Below, piece by piece: positions 1 to 11,513 of a stretch of DNA of 23,734 bases. The notes under the pieces are model-generated. The model ran no database searches and was not told where the DNA came from. It saw only the letters and a program-made list of their open reading frames with translations. Numbering within the stretch: the stretch's first letter is position 1; each line of letters starts with the position of its first letter. This stretch comes from Actinomortierella ambigua (taxonomy: Eukaryota; Mortierellomycota; Mortierellomycetes; Mortierellales; Mortierellaceae), in NCBI GenBank assembly GCA_016098155.1, contig JAAAJB010000544.1:1-23734 (forward strand), written 5' to 3'. The position numbers were made by a program, and so were the translations under genes.

Positions 1-1887
1 GAAAAGGGGAAAAAGAAAAAAAGAAGTAAGAAAAAGTAAAAAGTGGTGCGGGTTCTTCCCCCCCCCCCCCCAAAAAAAAAGAGCCCCACCCACAATGAAG
101 AGTGCGGAGATAAGCAAAAAATTGCAAACCCTTCCTTACATGCAAAAGTGCGCGATAATAGTGTCCGTGAATCGCATCCTCCGTCTCCTTTTGGTACTTG
201 AGCCATCGCTGAGGTGACTGCGAGGCGATCATCTTGGCATGGTCACCCAGATGGATCTTGTGCTCGTTGAAAACGGTGCTGAGCGGGAAGCCATGGGCAT
301 TGTCGTCTTGGACCATCACGTTGCCTTGCTTATCGTACTTCTCAGTGATCCAGTGATAGCAACATCCGACACTGAAAAGGCAAGTCGCACTGCTCTCGAG
401 GTACAGTTTGATCATCGTGCTCGTAAGATCACCACAGGCATGCAGACCACACAATGTCCATCGCTCCTCTTCGTCAGCATAGAGATCTGCGCCTTCCTCC
501 TCGTCTCTGACTGCTGCTGCTGCTGCTACCGCTGGTTCGCCAACAGTTGTCTTGAGGTCCATTTGAGTGGAAGCTGGGGCATCGCTGATGGTGTGTGTTT
601 GTTTCCTCCGTTTTGGGAAGTGAGCCCTGAGCAATGTTGGTAGGGTATCCGCTGTGATGTGATGGGTAATGTGCTGCAGCTGATAGTTGCTATTCTCCAA
701 TGGATCCAGCGACGGATCGTCCAAAGAGCGCTGCTTCTTGGGTGGCATGGCTGTCACCGTCTTTGAGTCTCGGTCGGTAGTTTTGTCCTTCTTGGCGCGT
801 CCTGTTCCCTTTCCTTCTTCCTTGATAGACTCTCCACTTCCTGCTCCTTCGGCTTGCACGACTGTAACAGTAACATCTTCGCCGTTGGTAGGCGTGCTCT
901 CCCGAAGCCGTTTGGGGCGTTGGTTGGCACCTGACGATGACTCTCCTTCTACAGCTGGTCCAGGGGCTGTTTCTGTTTCTGCTGACTCTCCCGATTCCTT
1001 GCCAGTGTCCTTTTCTGCCTTCTTGGTGCGAATATTGCGCTTCACATACAGGGTCTCTGTTCTCACTTGGGTCTTTTGAGCGCCACAGGTCTGAATGGTA
1101 TTGGAGTCCACGCCGAGGACACGGAGCTGGTGTTGGAACGCCAAGACACGACTGAGGTAGCCCTGACCGGCACCCAGATCAATGACGGCGCCGATCGAGT
1201 GATCTTTAGCATAAGAGGCAATGAGTCCACTGAGAATTTCGACCTCGTGCAGTTTTTTGGGGGACATGCCAAGGGAAGAATAAACGTCAATGGTGTCTTT
1301 GTACTGAGTGTCTATTTTATAGTGGAGGGGGAGTTTTTGGGTTCAAGTCAGTACCAAAAGAAAAAAATACAGGCGTACAAAAGTCCAATTGGCGAAGGGA
1401 ATCACGTCTTACATTCTGGCTTGAGAGTGCGATCTAGCGATAGTTCACGGATCCGTTCAACGTATCCTTTGAGAGAGGCAGGCCAGTCCTTGATCTCTGA
1501 AGACCCTTGGGAGGTAGGCTCGGAGGGTGAGGAGGGATTGGATCTATAGGGTCGAAGGGTTCCCTGGCTGACCAAGGTCATCAAATCAAGGGACGAAAGC
1601 TTTCCTTGAGGCGACTCGAGAGCAGCCTTCCAGTCGTCTGGCATGCATGTGTCCCAGACATTGGTGGTGAAGAAGTCGACGACCATGAGATGGGAGATGG
1701 ATTCGTAGGTGCGAAGAAAGTCGGTTAATGCCATTAGGTAGTCGTCGAGCGATGCAAACCCTTTGGGAAGGTATGGGCAGGGTGTTTCTGGCCGCTGTTG
1801 CTTCTTCTTGGAGTCCGTTGGCGGTCGTTGCTCGGTCATGCTTGGTGGTGGTTTGGAGGGTGAAGGGGGGAGGGTAGGCAGCGACAA
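1..1887 (-). CDS. METTL25/RRNAD1-type SAM-dependent methyltransferase (3' part outside window)
   Basis: Read on the minus strand as exon 1 1887-1413, a 101-nt intron (1412-1312, GTAAGA...TAG) and exon 2 1311-140. A GTAAGG donor at 139 then opens an intron running off the left edge. The joined frame is open for 549 codons. A conserved MSPKKLHE segment (about residues 174-181) precedes a SAM-binding glycine loop, VIDLGAGQGYLS (201-212). A second block, LCGLHACGDLT (445-455), and a third, GCCYHWITE followed by GFPLS, complete the pattern of the METTL25/RRNAD1 family. That family is a class of putative Rossmann methyltransferases whose substrates are mostly unsettled. Between loop and second block lies a low-complexity acidic, Ser/Lys-rich insert with an Ala run encoded by CTG/CAG repeats, probably a disordered loop. 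The C-terminus is missing. The gene diverges from the CBS/PB1 gene. Family assignment is firm; substrate is not known. Confidence 0.85.
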
Positions 1888-2187
1888 GCCAAAAAAAGCT
1901 TTGCATACCTTGTCCTACCCACCCCACCACTGCACCATGCCAAACAGTAGCCAAGCCACCACACGCCACCATTCTTGCCGTTTTAGCTTTTTTCAACATG
2001 AAACAGGGGAGTGGTGGTAAGTGGGTGAATGGGGTGGTTGGGGTGGGGAAGGAGCTATTATTGTATTGTTACAATATTGACCAACGGCGCAGATCTTTGG
2101 CGTTTTCGCGTCTGTAGACCCTCTGGTCGTAACAGAGATAACAATAATGTCTTTATTGTTATTGTGAGTGGAGGCCGTTAAGAGATG

Positions 2188-2452
2188 CAGCTCTCTCTCC
2201 TCTCTCTTCTCTCTGTATGTGTGTCTGTCTCTTTTCTCCTTCTTTGGCACATTCAGCAACAAAGGTAGTAACAGCGAGAGAGGAGAGAGAGGGAGAGAGA
2301 CAGACAGACACACAGACAGGCACAATGACAGACAGAGAAGAGCATGTGTCACGTCGGGTTTAGGGTTGTTGCGGATGGCTGGCACGAAAAGGGCAACAGA
2401 TAAACAAGCCTGTCTGTCTGTCTGTCTGTCTGCCTGTCTGCCTGCCTGCCTG
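2188..2452. repeat. Imperfect inverted repeat of CT/GTCT and AG/CAGA tetranucleotide tracts
   Basis: A CT-rich arm ending in TGTCTGTCTC (about 2188-2232) faces a complementary arm of GAGA and CAGACAGACA (about 2273-2340). A second TGTC/TGCC tract follows at 2408-2452. The arms could pair on a single strand into a long imperfect stem. The tracts are simple-sequence repeats, so a microsatellite origin is enough to explain them. Confidence 0.7.
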
Positions 2453-2666
2453 ACCACGGTCGTGGTGTTGGTGGGGGTGAGCCAACTCAAAAAGTAAAAT
2501 TCTGGATGTGTCCCCCCCCCTCCCTTCTTCTTCTTCCTCTTCTTCCCTTTTTTCCTTGTATTCCCCCCCCAAGAAACAAGAGAAAGCTGGAAGCAAACGT
2601 CTAAAGAAGCTACCCAACTCAAACCCCCCTTCTTTTCTCTCCTACTTTCTTCTTCCTCCTCTTCCG

Positions 2667-2700
2667 CTCTCTCTCTCTCTCTCTCTTTCTCTTTTTTTTT
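2667..2700. repeat. (CT)n microsatellite in presumed 5' UTR/promoter
   Basis: A run of about ten CT dinucleotides followed by a T-rich stretch lies about 220 bp before the CBS/PB1 start codon. Pyrimidine-rich tracts before start codons are common in fungal promoters. Confidence 0.8.
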
Positions 2701-2916
2701 GCCGTCTCCGCAAAAACCTTCTTTCTTTTCATTCTCTCTACCATCTTTCCATTTCTCCACGCAACGACATCCTAGCCGAACAAGACCCGTCCGACTGCGT
2801 GTTTTACTTGGAGCCTTCTCGTTGGACCAACTAAAAAAATTATAGACGTCCAGGAACAACATCTTACTCGCTCCCCTCCCCCCATCACACGGAAAGAAGC
2901 ATTACACAGGGACATC

Positions 2917-5900
2917 ATGCTTCGAGGAAACAACTACGCAAAGTCGAATGCCGGCTCAACGGTCGGCACTCCATCCATGAAGCGTGCAAACGGACCTTCA
3001 CCAGCAACAAACACTTCTTCTGACACAATGTCTGCAGAGCTGGCCCGCAAGCGCCAGTCCCGCAAGGACGAGGCCATTCGCAAAAAGCTGGACCAGGAGC
3101 TTGGCAAGAAGAAGCCGGTCACCCGTGCCCATGGATCCACCAAGGCTGTGCAGGGCACTGTCGGTGCACTTCGGTAAGGACGGGGATGAACGGCAGCAGT
3201 AACCACACTCTGAACAAGAAGAAACCACCAGCAGCAGTGTTGGCGGGCAAATAAGGAGAGAGGAGGAAAGGAAGAAGGACAGTGGTGGGTAGGTGGATAA
3301 GTGGGGTGGGTCAGGTATGTAGGTGGGTAGATGGATAGGTAGGGAGGAAATGTGTTGACATTACAAGACAACAACCACACTTTGAGCGTACATCTGGGTG
3401 ATGGTGTTTGTTCGATCTTATCAAGGACTGCTGCTGAGCGGGGAGACTGAAGCCAGGAGATGCATGAAGGAGAGAAAGATGTACACCATCCCAACGATTG
3501 TTTTCTTTTTCCGGCTTTGCCGAACACAACACAACACTAACGACTGTTTTCATTTCTCTTGCCTTTTTTCCTTCCCGCTCTTTATCTATCTCGTGTCCTC
3601 CTCCCCTGCTTCGTCCACCCTACCTTCCCCCCCTCTCTTCTTCCCTGATTTCCCCTGCAAATGCCTGTTGACCTACATATGAACAACGATTTAGACCCTC
3701 GTCCGCGTTGACGCTCAAGGACACAGCACTGGTGGTCGATGCTGCAAGGTATGGAACCGACTTGTGGCACGAACTGAGAGCAATGTCTTATTTTTATATC
3801 CACGGACACCAACCACCCTTCTTCTCTCTGTCTAACGATTGCTCTAACCCTGCTGCTCTTTGTATATCTATCTGTGGATTATGTGACATAGAATCATGGC
3901 TGCCAAGAGGTAGGCGTTTTGTGTATCCTAGGCAACCTCCCTCCTGCCCTCCCACCCCATGGACAGCCATTGTGGCTACTCTTCGCCTGCAGTGTTTCCA
4001 CTTAACCTCTTTGCTAAAAATCAGTGTTGCATGTCCTTATCTGACGTTGATAGAGCTGATGCAGTGCTCGTGATCGACGAAGATCAGCATCTGGTGGGTA
4101 AGTGACCTTCTCCTCCCCCCCCCTCCAACCCCTTCTCCACGCACACTTACATACACACTCCTTCGAGTGCACTCTCCCTCCACCTTCCCCCGAGGTCGTT
4201 GGGGGGGGGGGTTGGATCCTCCCTCGTGCATAAATGACAAGCAGGCATGTGGACAAGAATAGAAAGCAAGTTAGTAACCAGATGGTGCATGTCTCTGCTC
4301 CTCTATCTCCTTCTGCTCTCTCTGTCCCCACCCCTCTATGGCTGATCATAATAGGTATCATGACGGATAAGGATCTCGCCTTCCGAGTCGTTGCCGAAGG
4401 ACTCGACATTCGTAGCACTCTGTTATCCCAAGTCATGACCAGGGTAACGAATCCTTTTTCTCTCGCTCCTCTACTCTACCATGCGGGCGCTTGGATCTAA
4501 AAACTCACTCATTTTCTTATTACCATCTTTACTATTCTCATTGGAAATCTAGAACCCTTTCTGTGTGACAACCGATACCAACGCAACAGAGGCACTCAAC
4601 AAGATGGTCAATGGTGGATTCCGTCACTTGCCCGTCTGTGATGATGATGGTAAGAGAGGACTGCTCCCCCCCCCCCTTCAAAAGAGAGCCTGGTGATCCA
4701 TGCGAACCCTATTTTTATCATGTGAGTGGCAGCTCATTGCGCCATTCTCCTTAGCCCCATCGAAACTACCATGATACCTTGATACCAATCAATACTAACA
4801 TGTGTTGATGTCTCCTTCTAGGCGACGTTGTTGGTTTGTTGGACATCACAAAGTGCCTGTTTGAGGCACTGGAAAAGCTGGAGAAGGCACATCAGTCATC
4901 CAAAAAGCTGTTTGATGCGCTGGAAGGTATCAAGTCAGAGTGGGCACAACCAGCCAATCCCGAGGTACAGCACTATGTGGAATTGATGCGCGAAAAGATG
5001 GCTTCCCCTGATTTGAACACAATCCTGGATGAAGGACATGGCGTTGCAGAGATCCAGGCCAAGACCTCTGTTCGTGAGGCTTCCCGCATCATGAAGGACT
5101 ATCACTCCACAGCCAGTCTCGTCATGGAAGATGGCAGAATTGCTGGTATTTTCACGACAAAGGTAACGAAAGCGCGATTATTTCAACGACTTGTATCTTT
5201 TTTAGTAAACCGATCCCCTGTACTCACAAAATAGACGTGCTTGCTGCGCTTTGCATATATAGGATATTGTTGTCCGTGTCATGGCTGCAGGCCAAGAACC
5301 AGACCGCACATCAGTCGTGCGTGTGATGACCCCTCATCCAGACACGGTCAACTCGTCGATGACAATCCTCGAGGCCCTGAAGAAGATGCACGACAACCGC
5401 TACCTCCACCTGCCTGTCGTAGACGACCAAGGTCACCTTGCTGGACTGGTGGATGTGTTGCAGGTCTCGTTGGCCATGCTTCGCCAGATGAACAGTATCC
5501 AGACAGAGAACAATGCAGAGGGTCCCGTATGGAACAAGTTCTGGGAGTCGACGTTTGCGAGAGACGAGACCGGCTCTGAAGTGTCGGCGTCGGATGTTCG
5601 GTCCGGCTACATCGCCCCCTCAGATGTCCACTATACGAGCCACGCAGGATCGAGTCTCCGCCTGGATTCACCTATGCCGACACGACAGGATGTCGTTGGT
5701 GAGGACATGGTGATGGCCGACTTTACATTCAAGTTTAAAGGACAGGACGGAAAAGCTCACCGATTCGCATCGTCGCCCCGCTCTTACTCCGAGTTGTACA
5801 ACCGCGTTGTCGAAAAGATGGGAGGACTCGAGGATAAGAGCGCACTGGTAACGATCAGCTATTGTGATGAGGAGAACGACCAAGTTCTGATTGTACAGGA

Positions 5901-6177
5901 CGCAGATGTCCTCGATGCAGTCCAGATGGCAAACCGGAACCACTGGCCTTTGCTTCGTCTGACCGTCGCGGTCTCGTCGCCAGAGAAGGGCCAGCGGCGT
6001 CTGTCGAGTGGTCAGCTGTTGACTGGCAGCGGTAGTGGCAGTGTTAGTGTCAGCGACAACGCACCCTCTGCGGGAGAAGTCAACCCTTTTACTCAGCCCC
6101 CTGCCCTGATTTCAGGCGCAGCCGGCTTTGCTGTTGGTGCTACGGTGGTGATCTTGATCAACATGCTCCGAAAGTAG
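2917..6177 (+). CDS. CBS- and PB1-domain protein with C-terminal membrane anchor
   Basis: Eight exons fit GT-AG rules and phase: 2917-3173, 3695-3748, 3892-3909, 4054-4097, 4355-4443, 4553-4649, 4822-5162, 5263-6177, giving 604 residues. After a basic, Ser-rich N-terminus (1-85) come four CBS motifs as two pairs, roughly residues 86-205 and 255-375, recognisable by VLVIDED..LVGIMTDKD, HLPVCDDDGDVVGLLD and HLPVVDDQGHLAGLVD. CBS pairs typically bind adenine nucleotides. A PB1 domain (about 450-536) with FTFKFKGQDGKAHRF and an acidic EENDQVLIVQDAD segment suggests hetero-oligomerisation. A single hydrophobic segment near residues 584-602 is followed by RK only, a tail-anchor layout. This CBS+PB1 architecture is known in fungi, for example the S. 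pombe Mug70 family, with little functional data. Exon 3 is only 18 nt. The membrane anchor is inferred from hydrophobicity. Confidence 0.92.
3283..3348 (+). repeat. G-rich GGTR-type tandem repeat inside intron 1 of the CBS/PB1 gene
   Basis: The stretch is built from degenerate GGTG, GGTA and GGAT units on the sense strand, with several GGG runs, within the 521-nt first intron. It is simple-sequence DNA. In RNA it could form G-rich structure, but nothing shows a function. Confidence 0.65.
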
Positions 6178-7642
6178 ACTACTTTTTTCCCCTAGTCCAT
6201 TGTTTCTCTCCCTTCCCGTATCACCACGCATGTTCAAGACATAACTTTTCTTACTCTCTCTCTCTCTCTCGCTCACACACGCTCTCCGTTTCTGTCTTTT
6301 TTTTTTCATTCGTACTGCTTATTCACTCGCTCATTTTAACTGTTTTCATGACACGCCTACATATTATTTTCCTGCAAAATACACGCCCACTTGAGATGAC
6401 CAAGGTTTTCGTGCCCTAGTCACCATCGGTTCAATATCGACCCCTTGTTGTTGTTTGCTAGTGTGGTCAAGGAGCAGTGTCTAGAGAGCCAACCCAGTTT
6501 GTTGAAGACCAAAGAAGAGGTCGAGAGCACCAGGTAGTTGTTGCGATGTAATAAACAAGAGCAACATGATGCGTGTGAGACATACAAGGTTCTTTGCTAC
6601 TTCTCTTTCTGCAGGCTTGGTCATCTGTTTTATTTCTCTCGTATCCGACTCGGTATGGTGCGGAGCGCTGCATAGTGAGATTGGGTTCAGGGATGCGTAC
6701 ATCCAGAGTCAATGCGTTTGTGGCGAAGCTCGAACATGGGGCGAGGAGCACTGCCCCCCCCCCTCTCACTCTCACTCTTGTTTGTTTGAGTGACATAGCC
6801 TTGCGCTGGCTGTTGGGCAGGACGCTAGAGGACGTACTGGCTGAGGGTATTTTTATCTATTCGTGTTCACGTCCAACCCCTCCCTCATCTTCCTCACAAC
6901 AACAAAGGGCGTAGCCAACAGGAGGACAGACTGGACAACACATGTGCACACTCATACGCAACAACAAAGACGAGAGCAACACACGTTGGTGCGACAAAAG
7001 GCGCAAAAACAGGGTGATGTCGAAATGGCACTGGCACAGACAAGGTGGATCCCTTTTTCTTTCAGACTTCCACTTTCTTTTCACTTTTCCTCTCTTGCTT
7101 GCTCCTTATTCTCCTACCTCGTTCCATTCCTCTTCTTACACCCTCTTCCTGTCTTTTCTCTATCTACGTTGCGTACGACGGGTGTTCACGTTCATCGAAA
7201 CGCTCACTTGGTTCTTTTTGGCTCATCAGCCCGCTACAGTTCGTGTGACTCGTTTGGAACAGGAACCTTGCCTGGACCCTGTTCAAGGTACCGCGCCCTT
7301 TCTTTCTCCTCTCCTTCACGCATCCGCCCTCGTCTCCCCCCCCCCTCTCTTTCTTTCACCTTTCTCCCCTGTACAGCACCCAACCACCCTCGGGAAGACC
7401 AACAATAGTGACAAGACAGGATGCCTCGGGTCAGCACTCATTCACCATCCCATGCAAAGATGAACCTTCCTCCCTCCACCCCCAGCATTCGAACGAATGG
7501 GACCTAGTCTCCTCGAACAGAGAAGAAAAGAAAAAAAAGAAGCACACAGGAGACGCGGAATCAGTAATCCTGACCCCAACGTAGCCTCTACTTCGTTTCT
7601 TATTATTATTTCTCCAATCTCTAGTTCCCCTCACTCAAAAAC
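6178..7642. other. Intergenic: 3' UTR of the CBS/PB1 gene and upstream region of the H+-ATPase
   Basis: About 1.46 kb without a gene I can support. ORFs on both strands are low-complexity (Ser/Leu/Phe-rich from CT tracts) and show no recognisable domain. Two C10 runs are present (6754-6763 and 7336-7345), and the last 600 bp are strongly pyrimidine-rich, as in promoters of highly expressed fungal genes. No clear TATA box was found. Confidence 0.5.
6550..6555 (+). terminator. Possible AATAAA polyadenylation signal for the CBS/PB1 gene
   Basis: An AATAAA hexamer lies about 370 nt after the TAG stop at 6175-6177. It is the first clear canonical hexamer seen downstream, but the distance is long, so the assignment is tentative. 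Confidence 0.35.
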
Positions 7643-10600
7643 ATGGCGCGCGGATACCTCGAGCTGCGGGACCCGCCCGAGCACGGCAGTGGAAATAGTG
7701 GATTCTCGCAACAACAGCAGCCGCCGCTGCTTGGACACGTCCGTAAAGGGGAGGAGGTCGAGTTGGACGACATGTATATGACAAACCCGGATCTTGGTCT
7801 CACCTCAGAGCAAGCTCACGCGCGCCTGGTCCGCTTCGGCCCCAATGAATTGGTCGAGAAGAAGCCCAGCAAGATCCTAAAGTTCCTCAGCTACTTTTAT
7901 GGCCCGATTGCGTTCCTTATCCAGGTTGCCTGTATCATCTCGGCCATTGTTGGGGTAAGAGGGGCCTCTATTGTCTCCCTTTCTTGTTTCCCCACCGTTC
8001 TACGAAGGAAAAAAAAAGTACAGGGCATGTGTGGCAAACCATATTGGATAATTTGCTCGAAATAGGAGAGGGATGGACCAAAGGACACTTTTCAAGCTTT
8101 ATTTGGACATGGGCTGTGCGCCCAAAATTAGTCTGTTTAGTCGGACAATAATGAGGGAGTAGTGTGCACATGTGTTCAAAGTTGCGAGGCGAATCAAGGA
8201 AGAGGTCATTGTGAGGGGTGACAGCGGCCAGGAACAACAGTAGGAGTTTCTAAAGATAGGGGGAGGGGTTCTCAGCAGACAACAGCGAAAAAAAAACACA
8301 CTCATTGCAAAGGGAATAGTTTATCGTAGGGGAATAGACGCGCCATCCCTCCCTTGTCCCGTACCTCGCTACAAAGCTATCGACCAGCCAACGTCAAAGT
8401 TCGCCCTTGCTTGAGACACACAATAATACAATCGCCTAATGTCGCACCACAAAACCAAACGCGCGACAGGACTGTGTTTTTAAACACATGTACAATTCAC
8501 GCTGGATCATTATTTAACCATGTTTCCTCTATCTCTCTCTCCTCGCACTATCTCTTATAAACTACAATAGGACTGGTTCAATTTCGGGATTATTCTCGGC
8601 CTGCTCTTCCTGAACGCTATCATTGGATATATAGAAGAATCGCGAGCAGAGAACGCAGTCGAGTCGCTGCGGCAAACGCTTGCCCTCAAATCACGGTGTG
8701 TGCGCAATGGATTTCTATCGGAGGTCGATGCGGCGACACTTGTTCCGGGCGACATCATCGTGCTCCGACTGGGCGACATTGTCCCTGCGGACGCCAAACT
8801 CCTCGGCATCGACGCCTCGGGCGAGATCACGACGGTCGACCTACTGGTGGACCAGTCGGCACTAACAGGCGAGTCTTTGCCCGCGCGGAAGGGCAAAGGC
8901 GACGAGGTGTTTTCATCGACGATCGTGAAGCAAGGTCAACAAAAGGCGATCATCGCCAAGACGGGCGTCCACTCGGTCATTGGCCAGACGGCACATTTGA
9001 TTGCGACCACACCGGACGAGGGACATTTCCAAAAGATTATCGGTCGCATTGGCAATTTCTTGATCTTGTTCACACTGATCTTGGTGATCATCATCATCGT
9101 CTTTCAGTACCTGACAATTGTCGACCCCGAACGGCGAAAGGTTCTCAATATCCTTGGCCCAGTCTTGATTCTCGCCGTCGCTGCCATCCCCGTCGGGTTG
9201 CCCACCGTCATGGCTGTGACGATGGCCGTCGGCGCGCGCGGGCTGGCCGCGAAGCAAGTGATTGTGAAGCGGTTGGCAGCTGTGGAGGAGATGTCCTCGC
9301 TGTCGATTCTCTGCTCGGACAAGACCGGCACGCTGACCCTGAACGAGCTCACGTTTGACGAGCCGTACCTGAGCGAGGGTTTTAGTGCGACGGATATTCT
9401 GCTGTATTCGTACCTAGCCTCCGAGTACGGTGCCAACGATCCCATTGAAATGGCCGTTCGTGCCGCTGCTGAGACCGAGGTCCCTCTGTTGCGCCATCGC
9501 CCGAGCGCCAACAAGGTCCCAGGCTACCATATCGAAAAGTTTGTGCCGTTCAACCCCGTGGCCAAGTACACGCAGGCTGAGGTCAAGGACTTGAACAACA
9601 ACGTGTCGTTCCTTGTTGCTAAGGGCGCACCGCAGGTAATCCTTCGGCTTGTAGGAGGTGATGACCGGGCCGTCCAGGCCTATACCGTGATGGCGAAGCG
9701 CGGATTGCGAGCGATCGGCGTGGCGCGGACAGTGGCCGGGAGCGACGAAAAGTGGATGTTGGTCGGGCTGATCAGTCTGTTGGACCCGCCGCGGCCAGAC
9801 TCGGCCGAGACGATCCAGCGGTGCGAGGCGATGGGTGTGACGGTGAAGATGGTGACGGGGGACCAACAACTGATTGCCAAGGAAGTCGCACGACGCCTCG
9901 GGATGGGCCAGGTCATTCTGGATGCGTCGCACCTAAGCCATGAGAACCGGACGCCAGAGTCGATCTTGTCGGAACGGTTTGAGCGTGCGGACGGGTTTGC
10001 CGAGGTGACACCGGAGCACAAGTTCCGGATCGTGGATACGTTGCAGAAGCGTGGACGGTTGGTCGGCATGACCGGCGACGGCGTCAACGATGCGCCGGCC
10101 TTGAAGAAGGCCAATGTCGGTATTGCCGTGCACGGATGCACGGATGCGGCGCGGTCGGCGGCTGATATTGTGCTGCTCGCACCGGGGCTGTCGACGATCA
10201 TCGAGGGCATCCTGGCGTCGCGCGCGATTTTCCAGCGGATGCGGTCCTATGCACTGTACCGGATCACGTCGACGGTCCATTTCCTCATGTTCTTCTTTGT
10301 GATGGAGCTCGTGTACGATTGGACGCTGCCAGCCAAGCTGCTCATCATGATCTGTATCCTGAACGACTTGGCCACGCTGGTGATCGCCGTCGACAATGCC
10401 CAGGTCTCGAAGCGGCCGGACAAATGGCGGGTCGGACAGCTGATCTTCTTGTCGTGCCTGCTCGGTGCGCTGTTGACCGCCCTGTCGTTTGCTCATTTCT
10501 ATTATTTCTCTGAAGTCCGTGGGTACAAGCCCTATGACGACTCGGAGCCCTTGCCACCAGAGACCGACCGTCGCATTGACTCGATCATGTACCTGCACAT

Positions 10601-11066
10601 GTCGTCCGCGCCACACTTTGTGATCTTCTCGACCCGGTTGGCGGGTTTCTTTTGGGAGAGCGTGCCCTCGCTCTTGTTCACGACCGTGATTATTGGCACC
10701 CAGGTCATTGCGTTGTTCATGGTTCTCTTTGGATGGCTGACACCAGCAGTGCCTGCCGGTGAGGCTTTGGCCGTGTTTGCCATCTCGTTTGTGTCCTTCA
10801 TGGCCCTTGATGTGGTCAAGGTCCTTGTTTTCCGATCCTGGACCCGTCTGTCACACTCGTTGGCTTGTGCCCCCTGTGGCCCTCGTCGTCGTATGTTGCA
10901 GCAACACCGTCGGAAGGAAGTACAGCAGAGGCGCGTCTGGAAAAACATTGGTCGTATCCAGAGAGATGTTGGCCTGCGCACGAAGGTCCTCCTGGCCCTG
11001 CGTGATGGCGGTGACAGGATCCCCCAGACGATGTATGATGTGGCCTGGGATCGCCATCAACAGTAA
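7643..11066 (+). CDS. P-type (P3A) plasma-membrane H+-ATPase
   Basis: Two exons, 7643-7954 and 8571-11066, are joined across a 616-nt GT-AG intron in phase 0 and give 935 residues, close to the family's usual length. Visible landmarks in order are the N-terminal P-ATPase domain with FGPNEL, the actuator SALTGESLPA loop, the M4 PVGLPTV motif, the phosphorylation motif CSDKTGTLT with Asp at residue 354, the TGDGVNDAPALKKA hinge (605-618) and the M6 segment LNDLATLVIAVDNA. The enzyme should pump protons out at the plasma membrane with ATP, building the gradient that drives nutrient uptake. The tail of roughly 80 residues after the last membrane segment is Arg/Gln-rich and unlike the short tail of yeast Pma1. 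It may be a regulatory domain. The start gives a short N-terminus with a Gln run and no long acidic extension. A cation pump of another P3A type is less likely. Confidence 0.95.
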
Positions 11067-11264
11067 GAAGGCGCTGATCCTACCCTCTCACTCTCTCACT
11101 CTACCTCTCTATTCACGCTCTCGCTCCTACATCCTCCATTCATCGATTCTTCTCCCCTCTTCCTTCACTTTGTGTAGATAGTATATTTTCTTTGTATATT
11201 CTTTTTACATCCCTTACTCGTCTGAACGTCTTCATCGTTCCCTTCCATTCCTTCAATGTTCAAA

Positions 11265-11270
11265 AATAAA
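11265..11270 (+). terminator. AATAAA polyadenylation signal of the H+-ATPase gene
   Basis: A canonical hexamer lies 199 nt after the TAA stop at 11064-11066, following CT- and T-rich 3' UTR-like sequence. Confidence 0.6.
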
Positions 11271-11513
11271 AGTTGATTCCGCTACAGATAATCCGAGCTC
11301 TTGTGACATGAAATGTCCACTTATTCTCTGGACAGTTGATTGCAATGAAGGCATGATGCCATACAACAGGAAAATGTACATGGATAAAAAATTGGATCTT
11401 TTTGTTCATTCTATACAAAATGGGAATATGCTGAGAGGGGTGGAGTCGAGAGGAGAGAGGAGAGATGATAGCTTTTGTAACCATCTCTGGGGAGGGGGAG
11501 GGATCCTTTTTCT
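11271..11513. other. Intergenic between convergent H+-ATPase and dehydrogenase genes
   Basis: About 240 bp between two converging genes. It is AT-rich with a purine-rich stretch near 11435-11510. I see no gene and no clear AATAAA on the minus strand for the dehydrogenase. Confidence 0.5.

Larger units (their letters stand above)
1888..2916. promoter_or_regulatory. Shared divergent upstream region of the methyltransferase and CBS/PB1 genes
   Basis: About 1 kb lies between two divergent start codons with no convincing gene. ORFs here are low-complexity artefacts of CT/AG tracts. The region contains CT-rich tracts, tetranucleotide repeats (annotated separately), a C9 run at 2512-2520 and a pyrimidine-rich stretch just before the start at 2917, as expected for a fungal 5' UTR or promoter. 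No clear TATA box was seen. Confidence 0.5.

Noticed and set aside
1993..2862. A 289-codon minus-strand ORF in the divergent promoter
   Set aside because: The translation is made of Lys/Glu/Arg and Ser/Leu runs from AG/CT microsatellites, with no domain; it overlaps the promoter and 5' UTR of two real genes.
6863..7408. A 181-codon plus-strand ORF before the H+-ATPase
   Set aside because: Low-complexity Ser/Phe/Leu/Thr composition from CT-rich leader DNA, no recognisable motif, and several overlapping ORFs of equal quality.
7955..8570. Possible extra exon within the long H+-ATPase intron
   Set aside because: Joining the two flanking exons gives an uninterrupted transmembrane and stalk sequence as in the family, leaving no missing residues to be encoded there.
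8696..9358. A 220-codon ORF overlapping the H+-ATPase
   Set aside because: It lies in another frame of a clear P-type ATPase exon; its Arg/His/Gly-rich translation is a codon-bias shadow.
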